DNA from: Pegea sp. RAD2-039
Taxonomy: Eukaryota > Chordata > Thaliacea > Salpida > Salpidae
Assembly (NCBI GenBank): GCA_034620365.1
Contig: JAQGEQ010000192.1
Span: forward strand, 2,351,001-2,415,000
Length of the DNA: 64,000 bases
Reading direction: 5' to 3'
Shown here: piece after piece, positions 46,501-59,731 of the stretch
Position numbering within the stretch: position 1 is the stretch's first letter
Layout of the letters: each line of letters opens with the position of its first letter
Position numbers and translations under genes: made by a program
The notes under the pieces: model-generated
What the model saw: only the letters and a program-made list of their open reading frames with translations
What the model was told of the DNA's origin: nothing
Database searches by the model: none

Positions 46501-49500
46501 GGTGTGGTGCTTGTCAACTTACAGCCATTTAGCGTATACAATTAGAACAAATATCCTTCCGGTAAATTTGATGAACAACTTTAAAGTTTCAACAAGTCAC
46601 ATTGAAAATATGAGATGATCTAACCAAGTAGATGATTAACAAATAGTTAGGAATTAGCTGAAGTTTGTAGAGATTATAAAAAGCAAATTAGTGTGTGTGT
46701 GTGTAGCGTGCTTACAAGGGAACCAAATATCAAGTTTCAAAAACCGGTTCCAATCTAAAAGAAGTTTGTCAATGTTGAACTTGCATGCAACAAACAATTA
46801 GTTGGGTCTATTAAAGAAAAACTCCAAAATCGTTAAAAGTTGGAAACAAATATTTGATGGTAAGCTGATCTCAGCTGTTATTGGCAACTACATCATGTGG
46901 AATTGGTGCTTAGCAACCATTCGAACAGCGAATAAATGGTTTTAGTCTCAAAGTAAACATTTACAAGTTGTATAAAAAAGAAAGAAGATTTATTTGAAGT
47001 TTGTAAAAAATTCGATGGTGACACAAAAGAGAAAAAACGAAGAATTGATACCGATCTTAGTGAAGTTGGATTTAAAAGTCGAAAAAATCGTAACTATCAA
47101 GTTAGTCACGTGATCAAGTGATGTAAAAAACAAAACGAAGCAATTAATCAAGGTCAAGCGACCACGTGATCTAGAAATCTCTAGAGATCACTTCATCATC
47201 AAGCAACTGTTTTAGCTCCCCAATGATGTGACGTCATCGACGCGCGACTACTTAGAAATAGCGTCGAAGAAGGGGCTGGTGGGGATTTCATGTTGAAAAA
47301 AGACAAAATGAGTTCAAACAGCGAGCTTGGGTCGTTTTAGGGGTGGCGGGGGATGTAGTTAGTTACCATAGCAACCAAAATTGGTCCGAAAGAAAATTAC
47401 CGCCAGCAATGGTTCTTAGAATAAGCCGCTGATGACGTAATCGGCGCAAAAGTTTCCGGAAGCCGGAAGTGAGCTTCGATCTTGCCTGAAGCTAGTGAAA
47501 AGTGACAGGAAGTCGCAAATAACGTCATTAAAGCGGCGGTGACGTCATTAAATACATAGTGATTTCAATTAAGTTCAGCATCGAGAATAATTAAGTGGAA
47601 AGTGGTCACGTGGTTAGGTAGTGGTCACGTGGTTCGCTCAACTTTCTCACCAGTTGTTCGGAAATAGGTTCGATGATAAAATAGATTCTGCTGAAAACTC
47701 AAAACTGAAATTATTTTTCAAATTTCATTTATTTACAAAAAAATAAAAAGTTGTAAACAATTTGCCGATTACTAAATCTGTTATTTCGTAGAAAGAAATA
47801 TTTTGAGTGAAAATGATGAAGTTTTGGTGATTTTACAAAAGTTGATATTTGTCAGTTATTAAAATTTGATGAAATTTCAAAATAATGATGATTCTGTAGT
47901 TTGACGACTCAGTGTTTGAAAAAAGTTGAACTAAATTGTGTTAGAGCTTCTAACAAATAGAAAGTTAGTTTAATATGTTAAAAATAGTTTTGAATTTTTC
48001 AACAGTGCCAACTAACCTAAAGTTGAGTGCTTCGACAAATCAATAAGAGACTATTTTTTACCAAAACAGATTTTTAAAGGTTGCTGAACCATATTACTTA
48101 GATGGTCAGTACACAATTATTTGAAAAATATCTCTGTGGTGATGAAAAACTGAAGAAAAGTATGAGAGGAAATGATATTTGAATTAAATTAAAGAATCAA
48201 TTTGTAGTTTTATGAAATTGACGAAGTAACTTCAAACTGTTTCCAGTAAAGATGAAATTGTAAACAAAAAAAGCTGATTTAAATATTTACCACCAAAACA
48301 AATTAGGTAAGCAGACATTAAAAGGAACTAGAAAACAAATTGAGGAGTGAAAAGAAGATTAAAAGATCTAGAAAGTGATTTTCTAAAATTCAAAATTGAA
48401 ATTTTGGAAAATATATTTTGATTTGAAGTAATTTCAAAAGTTTGCTAAAAGTTTAATTAATTAAATTAAATAAATAAGAAACATGTGTTGAAATAGAAGA
48501 GTAATACAAATGTGAAACTGTTTCTGTTGGATGGATTTGTGAGCAGAAGCCAGTTGGTTTCCGAATGAAACAAGTTATCGTCGCATTTCACTACAAACTA
48601 GTAGAAGTGGCTTCCTGCTACATTTGCTTCACCAGTTTATTAAAAATTGCTTCTTTCAGCGCTTTTTAAATGAATTACTTGAAGATTAATAAACATAAAA
48701 AAAGGAAATTAAAAAAAAAACTTATTTTGTGGCTTATTTTCAAATTACTTCGAAATTATATGAAGAAAACTAGTAAGAAGCGCAAAGTCGATTTTCAAAG
48801 GTGCTTTTCCCATTTTTTCTACTGTAAAGAGATGACGGAAAATTTGTGGGAAAAACCAAATGAAAAAAAGTTGGGCAGTTTTGGATATTTCTAGACAAGT
48901 GGCTGGTCGTGCATCAATGATTTTAGTAATCCAACTTACCGGAAACTTAAGTAAGACGGAAAAAAGATGAACAATGACAAAGCAAGATAGAAATTAGAAT
49001 AAAGAAATAACAACTTTACTTGCTAAAGATATCGTTAAACGATTCGATATTTCCATATTTGGTAATCTACATATTGGTTTTGTGGTTTCATTAAAAATTG
49101 GTGTAAAAAAGACCACAAAAAATAGTTTCTACTAATCACAGTTTTTTAGTTTTGATTTCATTAGAAAATTGTTAAAAATCACAAAAGACAGACACATAAA
49201 TGAAAAACAACGTCAAAAAACTTGTCAGTAATTTTAATTAAAAATAATTTGTAGCTAAACAAACTGTCATTTAAGTTTTGTAAATATCTTAATTTAACGA
49301 AGCAAGCAGAAGAAATTTATTCATTGGTCCTCTACAGTGATAGAACATAATAAATTCTTCTAAAGCAAACATCACATTAAGTATACTTCTGTTCAAAGAG
49401 ATAAAGTAACTCAAGGTTTGATTTAACTGCAAGGCAGTTGATTAAAAGCTTTATAAGAATGAAACTTCTTGAAGTGTTTTGAGACTGTTTGTCTCCGACA

Positions 49501-50865
49501 AGACTTTAGAGAATATGATAATTTTTAAGTGCAAACAACTTCGTTTATTTCAACTTTTCGGAAGTTTATAAAGAGATTTTTTTGTTAAAGACAATTTTGA
49601 GAAAAGAACATTTTCAAAGAAATTGTTGAGCAATCTTGCTCACCAAGGATTTATTCTCCTCAACTACAAGCAGCAAATATAAAAAAAGTACTTTTAACAT
49701 AACTTACATTTCAAACTATTACACAATTCAATAAATATTTTTAAAGATTATTCAAATTGTTAAACAATAAATTAATGTTAAAGTAAAAACTAGTAAATGG
49801 AAAGAAATAACAATTTCAATTTTATTTTCCATTCTAGCATCAACTTTAAGACAAAACAACAAAATTAAAAATTAATCAAAATCTGATAAACATGACTTCG
49901 ATATTTTTTACATTTTATAAAACAAGCTATCGTAAGCATCGTTACTAAACTAACTGATTTCAAATAAGCAAAAATATCTTATCTAAACTAAACATAAATT
50001 TGTGAAAAGAAACAATTAATCAGATGAAACAACTGATTAACAAATTTAACTACTTTAAACGGTTCCAGAAATGTTATTCAAAAGAAAAAGCTGAAATCCG
50101 CTAAAGTTGAAAACAAAGGTGAAAACTGGCCCTCAATTTTACTGTTTTCATGAAAAAGGAATATGAACGCGAAGCCAAGCCGGAAGTGAAAAGGAAACTA
50201 CGGAAGCTTAAACCTCTTGATGTTAACAGTAAGTATATCTGGTGTATGTATGACGCAATCTTTCAAATGATTTGGTTAATTGATTTTCACAAAATTTGTG
50301 TTAATTTCAACATTTTTGTTTAATAACAGAAATAAAAATTCAAATTTTTAAAAAAACTTCTGCGAACTAGAAACAATTACCAAAAGATTTGTTTCAAAAA
50401 ATCAAGTCACTAAAAGTCAGATTTTTGAATAGAACTTTACTCAAAAACAAACATTACATGAGTTACTTAAAAAACAGTATTTTTGAACAAAAATAAACTT
50501 TTTTCTTCCTGATTTTGTGGTGTAAATAGTCAGATTTACAAATTAATTAACAAAAATTACATAGATTTCAAAGTACAAAAGTTTACTTTTAAAAATCTGA
50601 CTTTATTTCAAACCAATCAACATCTAATAATTACTGAAATTACATTTCATTGAAAAACAATTTAATTTGATGTAAAACCAACCAACTAACCTGAACCAGA
50701 TTCTTCGGATGCCTGATTAAAAACAGCTACATCTTGTAAGCTATCAGGAGATCTTCTTCCACTATTTGATCCTGTGGGTAGACAGATTTCAGTTTTAATA
50801 GATTCAACTGTTTCAGAAGATCCATTTGAGTCATTGTTTCCATTTTCGTAATTATACATCATCAT
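43506..50865 (-). CDS. ELK: ELK-family (ternary complex factor) ETS transcription factor
   Basis: Nuclear MAPK-responsive factor that binds GGAA sites, with SRF in vertebrates. Exons: 50865-50691, 46157-45949, 45311-44702, 44649-43841, 43790-43506; 695 aa, all phases consistent. ETS domain at about 64-145, nearly ELK1-like: [39 protein letters not shown], then [17 protein letters not shown] across the splice. The C-terminal activation box is clear: ITFWSTLSP at 606-614 and the ERK-docking FxFP motif FQFP at 636-639. The middle has a CtBP-like PLDL motif, Lys/Ser-rich stretches and a SUMO-like IKTEPE. A B-box for SRF binding is not obvious. Unusual: 62 residues precede the ETS domain, whereas vertebrate ELK proteins start right at it. 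An alternative start exists at the ATG at 46149, just before the ETS domain. Confidence 0.9.
45330..45511. promoter_or_regulatory. CRE/ETS site cluster in ELK intron 2
   Basis: Four perfect TGACGTCA palindromes at 45330, 45361, 45435 and 45504 within 182 bases, plus an ACTTCCGG (reverse of CCGGAAGT, the ETS consensus) at 45397-45404 and further TTCCG/ACGGAAG cores. They are GC-rich islands in an AT-rich intron. CREB/ATF and ETS binding is a prediction from the motifs. Confidence 0.5.
46158..50690 (-). other. Long ELK intron 1
   Basis: 4.5 kb, the longest intron in the window. Mostly AT-rich, with GC-richer islands at 47.1-47.65 kb and around 50.1 kb (which has AGCCGGAAGTG, another ETS consensus). 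The open frame at 48670-48894 is Lys/Asn-rich low complexity and not supported as a gene. Confidence 0.6.
47215..47640. promoter_or_regulatory. Intronic CRE/ETS/E-box island
   Basis: TGACGTCA at 47229 and 47540, near-matches TGACGTAA and AACGTCAT between them, ETS consensus CCGGAAGT at 47463-47470 preceded by TTCCGGAA, and two copies of the 14-mer GTGGTCACGTGGTT (47602-47615 and 47621-47634), each with an E-box CACGTG. It looks like an enhancer or alternative promoter for ELK; only motif evidence. Confidence 0.45.
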
Positions 50866-53800
50866 ATTTTAAAGATATTTTTCTTTAGCTGTAATTGTCT
50901 CTTTGTCTTCGAGTTTTAATTAGAACTGCATACTTCTAATTGAAAGTAAACTAAAAAACAAAAGAAAATTTAGTAAAAAGCATTATTGAAGTAAATGATT
51001 AAAAGATTTGATGAAAAACAACTTTATAACTTTAAAATAATTTGAGAAATGTCAGGAAATCTTAATTTAATTTGATTACAATTTTTCAAACAAATTAAAA
51101 CACTTTAAATAAAATAGAGTTTGAAGTTGATTATTATAGATGGCTGATTTTAATTATGCTCTTATGAAGTAGAGGTATTATTAAAAAGATAAACATTAAT
51201 AAAAAATTATTAATTCTAATCAAAAAATAATAATTAGTAACTTAGCTTTATTTGAAGAATAATTCTATATATTTTATTATACTAATAGAATTATCAAAAT
51301 ATAATATTGTTTTTCAATTTCAATCATTTAAAGTGAATTAAGTTAAGTTACATTGAAGCTTTAATAAAGTAATAAATATTTTTTAAGCAGCCATAAAATT
51401 GTTATAATATAAAAATAATTATCTTAAAAGATAGTTAATAATTATTTAATTGATTAAAGCAGATTATAGCATAACCACACATAAATCAATACTTAAAGTA
51501 TGTACTTCAGCTAACACAACATTTAAAACAACAAACTTAATATACAAACATTTCCAATTAATTAAAAGATTTCATAACATAAATAAATTGAAAAAACAAA
51601 AAATAGTTTTCATTATTTATAAAAGTAAGCTGATAATAGATACTATTGTATGATAACAGTTATGTGTGACTTTATAAAACACTTAAATTATAGTAAATAT
51701 TATAAACAACTATGATATTTATAAAGATTAGATTTATAAAAAAAGACAATAACAACCTAATTATAATCATTAGTTTAAAAGTTACAAAAATTCCAACCAA
51801 TAAAAACTTAACTACATTAAAGTACTTATAATATTTTATTGATTAGCCAATAGTTTTATGATACAAAGTTTTAACTTTGTCATAAAAAGTAATAAAATTT
51901 TTTGAAAACATTAAAACATGTTGATCAAAAGGTTCAAAATCTGAAAAAAAAACTAATGAGAAAAAAAAAAAAATATTTAATTACCATGTCTTGTAAAGCC
52001 AATGATTTTTTCACAGATAAAATTCTATATAAAGTTACATAAAATCAAAGTTCCTACAAAAGAAGTACAAATTATCAAATATTTACATTAGCTAATTATC
52101 ATTATTTTGTTTCATCACTAATTACATAGCAATATAATATATTCATGAATTTCATGTAAATAGTTACAAACTATTTTATTTTTGAAATGTTTATTTGAGA
52201 TAAAAATATATTGTTGGTAATAAAAACATTCTATATGTAAAATAGTAAATGCAATTTATCAGAAAAAATTAAGAAGATTATTCAGAAATTTCTAAAAATA
52301 AAGTAGTTTAAATGGTTTTTTACATGTTTATTTAATCATCTATTTATATTACAAATCAAAACTAAGCTTTTAAAACAGATTTAATGATTACTTGACTAAA
52401 TTGGACTATTTTGAATTGAAGTATTTATTATTATACTGATTAGAATTAACTTACTACTTATCTCTTAAAAAATCTAAACAAACTAAAAATATTGTTTAGT
52501 AACTTGAAAAAACAACTCTCAAAGTGTAAGCTTTATTTTAAACAATTCTTAATTCTTCTTGACTATTTGTTCAATAATCTTTTATTTTCTAGATAAACGA
52601 ATAATCTATGGAAAAATATGATTATAAAAAAGTAACCATAAAAGTTACATTTTTGTTTTTAATCTGAGTTATTATCCTAAATTATCTACGAATTCCCTAA
52701 TAATAAACACAAAAAATTACATCTAAAAAATACTAAAAATTGAATTCTAAAAACTAGTTGCAAAATAAAAATAAGAGTAGAGCCAACATGCAAGTGTCGA
52801 CAGCACAGTAGCTAAGCAGGAACCAAATACTAACCTAACCACATGTTTGTCTAGTGATTTGGTTGTGCGAATTGGTGTACAAAAAAACGAAAAAAGTATT
52901 TCAAAAAGCTGTACAGAATTGTTTATAAAATTATAAAATGTAAATTAATAAATTAAGTTTAGTTTTTTACATAATTTCATGTATTTATAAAGGTTTAAAA
53001 GTAAATTGTAAATCAGTTTATTCATTATTAAATATTGATGATCTTTAACGTGTATTTTGGGTAACAAATAATTAAATTTTTTTATAGACTTCTACAAGAA
53101 TTTTATATACCTTAAAAACATTTATTTCATAAGATAATAAATAAAAAATAGAAATGGGTATGAAAGCTAATTTGTAGAAGTATTTTTTTTGTAACTAATT
53201 CATATATTAGAAAAACTGTAACAAACGGATCTAAATTAAACTATAAATCACCAAATAGTTAACGACCTTTATAAATAGATATTCCTTTATTTAAAAATCA
53301 ACATTTTTAGTTGTTTTCCTCTAATTATAGAATATTTATCAATATTTTAAAAAATTAACTTAAACGGATTTATCATTAAATGAATCAAAGCTACAAAGTA
53401 TTTTTTTTTAATTCAGAAATGTTAATAGCATAAATGATAGTTTAAAAAGTATTCGAAGGTAATTGGAAAGAAAGTAAAACCATCTTATATACTCTCTAAA
53501 ATTAAATTCTATTTGTATCAATTTTAACTATGCTAACCTTTTCAAGAACCCTTCTTACTTGTATGCTTTACAAGAATATTGCACTACTCGGAAATACCAA
53601 TCGGTGTTCCAATATTGGCATAACTGTAATAAAAGGTTAAAACACTAATACCAAGCATGACTTAGTGTTAACAAATTTCTCTGGCAAAATCGGACAGGAC
53701 TTTTACCGAAACTCATAATCAAACTGAATTTAACTGAATCATTTCAAGTAAATTGGTGAACAGTTTCTTTATTACTGCTTATAAGTTAGTCGAAATTAAT

Positions 53801-56800
53801 TCAATAAGATATCACCAAGTCGTAAATATAGTTAAACTAATCGGTGATATAGTAAAAAGTGTCAATTTGTCAGTAATTTTAAAACATAGCATCTTCGAAA
53901 TGTTGCCAACCAAATAAATTTCAAGCAGATCACACTAATTAAATTAATTAAAAAGAATATGTGTTTACTCGTTTCAAGCTTTTGTGTAATCTTATGAAAA
54001 ATGCAAACTCAGTTGCTAAGAATTGCTCATACTCTAATGAAGACTATAATAACCTTCTGAAATGATGAAAAATTTAAATTAACTGGAGAAAATTAAACTA
54101 AAGTCGTTTAAAAGCTACTAGTAAGGAGTTGTAAAGTTTTTATGATTTATTTATTTGAATATTATAGTTAAATAATCATATAAACTTTCTGACAGCCGAG
54201 ATGAAAATCTCAGAAAAGAAATAAAAAAGTTGCAGTAACAACATACAATGGCAAAAAGTTCTACTTAATCGAAATTTAAAAAAATCTTTTATCAGTTGTA
54301 AAGTTACTACTTATGTTTCATATACAAAATCGATTAAAGAGTAAGAAATTAAATATAGGTTTGTATTCAAAACAAATAAATTGAAATCATAATTTAAATT
54401 CAATCTAGAAACGATTATGTATTTCATTTACCATTACAATTATAATATTTTAATATAACTATTTTTTTGTATCGTTAATAAATATTGATTTAAGATATAA
54501 AAACTTTAGTTTAACTGGATTATGAAAAAAACATTCAAAAGAAGTTTAAGACTTATTCAAAATTAAATTATTAGTTTCCTCTAAGAAATATTTTTTTTAT
54601 ATTTAAACTTGTATTTGTATTAAACAAATATGAAATATATGTATTTTCAGTTTGTTATTTCATTTTGCTAAAAGCTGGATTCTATGAAATGTTACATAAA
54701 ATTATTAATACTATTCATTTAAATCATAGCTACATTTTAATTAGACCTTAGAAGTGTTTGGTAGAAAAACGTCATAAGATATCTATATTAATGCACGATT
54801 TAAAGTTGTTTTTAAATCAAAAGAATTATTTATGTTAATTTTTCCTTTCAACTTTAAAAATTTGTGAAACTTTTAGTAGCTTCTTTAAAAAGTTTCATCT
54901 CTTAAAAGATCATTTGAAAATTTATTTTAGTTTTTGTGAAAATTTATCCTTTTTTAAAAATACTAAGTGGTAACAACTTTAGTAACTTTTATACATTTCA
55001 ATCAATCTTATTTTTTGAGCCAAACATGTTTTAATGATTATTGTTTTATTGGCTCTACACAATTTACTAATTTAACTGCAAATGCAGGTTACTTGCAGAT
55101 TGTTTGGCAATATTTCGGAAAATTTGTTGAGTCAACCTCAAAGCAGACTTGATTATATTTCACATCTTGTAATAATCAACTTAATATTACTCTCAGATTA
55201 CTTCTTTAACAACAATCATATCAATTCAGACTTTATTCGAATTTTTTTCTGCAATATTTCTTTAAAAAGTCCTAAACTTGGCCGATTTAAACTTGAGATT
55301 GTGTTAGATAGTTTTAAGATAAAACTTATTAGTCAGAAATACAAAGAATTTATTGTTTAATAAGTATTTACAAAATACCTATAATGATATACATTTTGGT
55401 GTACATTCTTTTAATAAATGATAATGGATAATAGTTAAAAGTTTGACGTTTCAGTAATTAATTGCTGTCTGAAATAAGATTACGCTTTAACAAAGTGTTT
55501 GATAAACAAATGCTTTATTTTTAAAATATTAATAGGAAATAAATGAATATTTTTTGTCTAAGACGTCAAAAGTATGTCTGGGTGTTGAAATGAGAGCTTG
55601 TTAACTTCATTGTCTCAGTCTGCCTCAGCAAGGTAAAAGCTCGAGTATTTGGTATAAAAGTCTAGAGTTGGTTGATCGTAATTCAAAAATCTGGGCTACG
55701 CTTGTACCAAGTTTTTTTTTAAATCTGGTGTCGATATAACTTGAAGTTTTTTTATCGTAGGTGTTTTTAGCGAGTAACAAAAATTTTAGTTATTATTCAT
55801 GTTAATTTGTGAAATCTTTTGAAAGTTTCTAATGACATTAATCAAAGCAGATTTTTCACCTTTTATAGAAATTATAAATAATTTGTTTTTAATTTTTATT
55901 TTATCGTTTATTAGAATATTGAACATAAATTCCAATTAACTTTTGCTGTTACATCTATAAGACTTTTTGTGTCTTCGAGGAGCTCCATACTCAGTTTTCT
56001 AATTTTATAATGATTGATTTCGAAAATATCAAAGTTCTTTCAGCTAAATTTATCTCAAGGATCTATTAATTAGAAAAAAATTAACATTTAAAATTTTTAC
56101 TGAGTACCTTGAAATAAATTAAATTAAAATCTTTTAAAAAAAACATTTGAAGTAAATTTTAAAAATCTCTACAATTAAACCATCTTGTTTAACTTCTTTA
56201 ATAATATGTTTTTCACCTGGACCTGATCATTTATTGAAATTCAGGGAGTATCTGCAATATAGTTATTTGGGTTTTACTAATAATCATTAGTTATTTATAA
56301 GCATCATTTCAAAAGTTGAAAGCAAGTTCTATTTTTGTGATAAAAGCTTGATTTTTGGCAAGTTTTGTTATAGAAATATATTCGTATTACTGGTAGTCAT
56401 GTTGTCTTAGCATGCGATTTCTTGTTAAAAGAACTTGTACTTATGAAATCATGATTTATTTAGAAAATTATTCTTAGTTTATTTTTGAATTAAATACCAA
56501 ACTTTTCCGTAATACCTTGACTCAAAATATAAATTTTCCAGATTTTAAAAAGAAATTTTAAATGCGATTAGAATATAAACGATTTGAAAAATTCTTTTAA
56601 ACAGAACAACTATCGTGGGCTATCAAGCTATACAAAATAAGATACTTCAGAATATATTTACGTTAAATGCGTATAAGTAAAATATCTAAGTTTTTCAATT
56701 TTATTTTTCGTATAATCATTTATTCTAAGGTAAACAAACTATAGATATAAGATTAGTTCAATATACATAGATAACAACCAATTTCAAAATTTTAAATTGT

Positions 56801-57610
56801 TCATAAGATTAAATTACAACAGAGTATCATATGATGTTTTTACGCTGGATTTGAAATGACTACGATGTATTTTTCAATAAGAGCGAAATATAAGTTCAGT
56901 ATCTAAAAATACTTTCGAATTTACTACGCATAGTTTACTTTAGTTACCATTTTATGATGTCAATGTTTTCATAATGATGTCTTCATTTCCTTAAAAGCTA
57001 ATTTTTGACGGGTGATGTCATGTGTTTTTACAACTTTTCCTGAATATTTCTTATTAAGTGAGAGCTTTATAACATGTATAAAATAATATTGTAACTCTTT
57101 AAGTTTACAAAATAGCGTCGATTTAAAAAGAGTAAACGTAACTTATTTTTACTGCTGAAAATTAATCTTGTAATTATTATATATTATTATATTATAATGA
57201 TTTTTATATTATTATTATTATGTAGTGTAGAAGTTACTGAGATGATTTTTTAAGATGATTTTCTAATAACATTATACACGAGATTTTTGATTTTATTGAA
57301 TAAATATAAATTGTTTAGAAATGAATGCGTTACTTGATAAAATTTCTTTATTGATTTTTCAAAATATAAGCTTTCTACTTTTTCGCGAACTTTGTTTTTC
57401 TATAGATAAGTTGTTTTCTTTTCGAACAGTAGATAACAAAGAGATTAACACAGTAAAAAACAACACAGGTTATTATTTCTGAGATAAAAATATTTTTGTT
57501 GTTGATTAATTACATCAAGTATAATTTTTGTTTAGACTATTTTAAATTTGTTCACATATTATTTTCTTCATTAAAAACTTTTGAAGAACATTTTGTTATT
57601 CAAGTCTACG
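50866..57610. other. Long gene-poor AT-rich region
   Basis: 6.7 kb with no recognisable exon. A GC-richer patch at 52790-52875 could be an ELK 5' UTR exon or promoter but has no coding signal. Overlapping open frames at 54967-55360 have no family resemblance and are within chance expectation for this base composition. Confidence 0.45.
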
Positions 57611-59717
57611 ATGAAACTATTAATTTTCATTTTGATATTCGCCGTTCAACTAACAGCAGGTAAGTTTTGAACATCTATATGACATAAAAAACATCGTTTC
57701 TTACAGGTTGTCGTCGAGAAGTTTGTCGACGATCAGTTTCAAGCGATCAGATACAATTAAATTTAGAAGGATGTAGTGGTAGGACCCTTTCTTGGATGCA
57801 GAAACTTTCATATTGTCTTAATATTGATGTAATCTCAGCAACATTCAAGATGATGGATTGGTATAAATCGACTACTGATGTTTGCTTAGATGTAAGGTTC
57901 CTTTGTTCATCTATTCATAGCATCACTAAATCAAGATTCTGTAGATGTGTTCACCTGTGCTTAACCAAACTACGGATCAATGGAAGATTCAACAATGCGT
58001 TCAATGCTTTCTCACAGCTCCAGGCTTCGATGACGTCATCATGAAGATTGGTGTAACAACATTAGACACGAGGCGTTGCATCGAAAAGTTCGTTTATTCT
58101 GATTTGAGCTCAGGTAAAATTTGTAAAAATATTTAACGATTTTTTAATTTTCTTATCTACAGAGTTGCCAAAAGTCTGGAAGACATCAAACAACAGCGCG
58201 ATGTTATTACTTCCGGAAGGTTATGCTTCTAACAAATGGTTTTCAATTGTTGTCAACTTACCTTGCAAGCCTCCTGTCTTTAAGGTTCTTTTTATTAAAC
58301 TTTATTAATCACATCTACCACCAGGCTACCTGACAAAAATTTTGAAAGAGTATTTCACATTAAAAATTTATCTCAAGAAATAGTTAAGTTTTCTTTTAAA
58401 CAGTAAAAAGTTTATTATTCTCTTTATCTTTGATTGAGTTTTACAAACAACAATTTTCATTGAAACTTCAATGGAAGTTTATAAACCTTTGAATTTTATT
58501 GAATTGGTTGGGAGTGAGACACTTTCTGCTCTCAAACTTTGAAGTTATAAAAACATTAATAATTCTAAAAGTGTTTATCCTCTTGTTTCGACTAACAACT
58601 TTGAGTCTACTGATAAGTAACTCATAAGATTCTAACATCTGTAGTTCTGGAACTCCATGTGTCTCAATTCTTTTCGGGATCATCTCACCACTAGCTTTAT
58701 CATCGCTCAAAACAAATTGATGCGGAAATCCGAAATTGATTTTTACGTAGAATTTGGGAATGATTGTAATTTTGGTATTGATGAAATTGAAATCCAATGG
58801 GATAAATCAGTTCCAGGATTTGGTAAGACCCATTTGATTGTGATCTTCATCTTAATATCAGTTTTTCTTCAGCGCTTCCACAACTTTCATCTCTATCCAA
58901 CTTTGGAGATGCAAACTCTGGAATGATGTTCTTTGATTCAGATTCCTTTCAACAATTGATAAAAACCAATAAAAACAATCTTCATTTTTTACAAGATCAC
59001 AAACTTTTAGATCCCCAAAAAAGTTTTATTGAGCATCTAAGCTCGAGCTCTTATCAGATCGGGTTTGAACTCCCTTGTCATGTAGACTCTTTTCAGGTAC
59101 TACCTTCTATTACTACCTTCTATTAGTTGATTGATTTAAATTTGATCTAATTTTTGCTTTTGAATCTTTTTCTTTAAGTTAAAGACTTTAATGAATCTTA
59201 TATCTATTCAGCACTCGATAAAATTCCTGGTTATTATTTCAAAAACTTCTAATTTGAACTTGGCGTTGAAAATCGTTTAAATTTTCAACTTTTCTGTTTG
59301 CTGATTATCAAATTTTTGATCAAAACTTTCAAACATTAATTATCTATTAATGTCTATAAAAATAGTATTAATGTCTTTAGAATTAATTATCTACAAACTC
59401 TTATCAGTAAATAATCTTCAAAATTTGTCAAATATTTCATCTTCACGTTTCGGTATTTTAATTGATTTCAGATAATTGATACAAATGAATTTCCGGCAAC
59501 AGTGACCTCCAGTGGTCAACGATATCTCATCACTAAGCCAACCAAGACACGAAACGAGAAAAGCAATCATCGCGTTGTTCACAATCCTTCACTTCTCAAC
59601 TTTTACATTAAGATTGGAAGAGCAAAAAATGGCGCACCTTTGTGTTCTTTTGATCTCGAGTCTTTGAATATAGTTGTTGATCCTAAAGAAAGCTGGCTCA
59701 CTTATGGACAAGATTAA
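57611..59717 (+). CDS. Secreted cysteine-containing protein, family not recognised
   Basis: Seven exons: 57611-57659, 57707-57891, 57945-58113, 58163-58284, 58645-58822, 58873-59096, 59472-59717; all GT-AG, all phases join, 390 aa. The start is well set by a classic signal peptide (MKLLIFILIFAVQLTAG) encoded almost exactly by exon 1. The mature chain opens GCRREVC and has about 15 cysteines scattered in pairs (CVQC, LPCKPP, FGNDCNF, LPCHVD), suggesting disulfides. There is no membrane helix, GPI tail or repeat that I can see, and most of the chain looks beta-rich. Exon 5 carries DFYVEFGNDCNFGIDEIEI, exon 7 LLNFYIKIGRAKNG and a C-terminal WLTYGQD. I know no domain with this pattern. AATAAA at 59726 follows the stop by nine bases. 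Could be an extracellular, lysosomal or immune protein; function unknown. Confidence 0.8.
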
Positions 59718-59725
59718 AAGTAAAA

Positions 59726-59731
59726 AATAAA
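59726..59731 (+). promoter_or_regulatory. Poly(A) signal of the secreted-protein gene
   Basis: AATAAA nine bases after the stop codon; a second AATAAA lies at about 59760. The 3' UTR is therefore very short. Confidence 0.55.

Noticed and set aside
48670..48894. 74-codon Lys-rich open frame
   Set aside because: Low complexity from A-rich DNA inside ELK intron 1 on the opposite strand; no support.
54967..55360. Two overlapping plus-strand open frames (61 and 92 codons)
   Set aside because: No family resemblance or convincing splice context; several frames of this size are expected by chance in 64 kb at this base composition.
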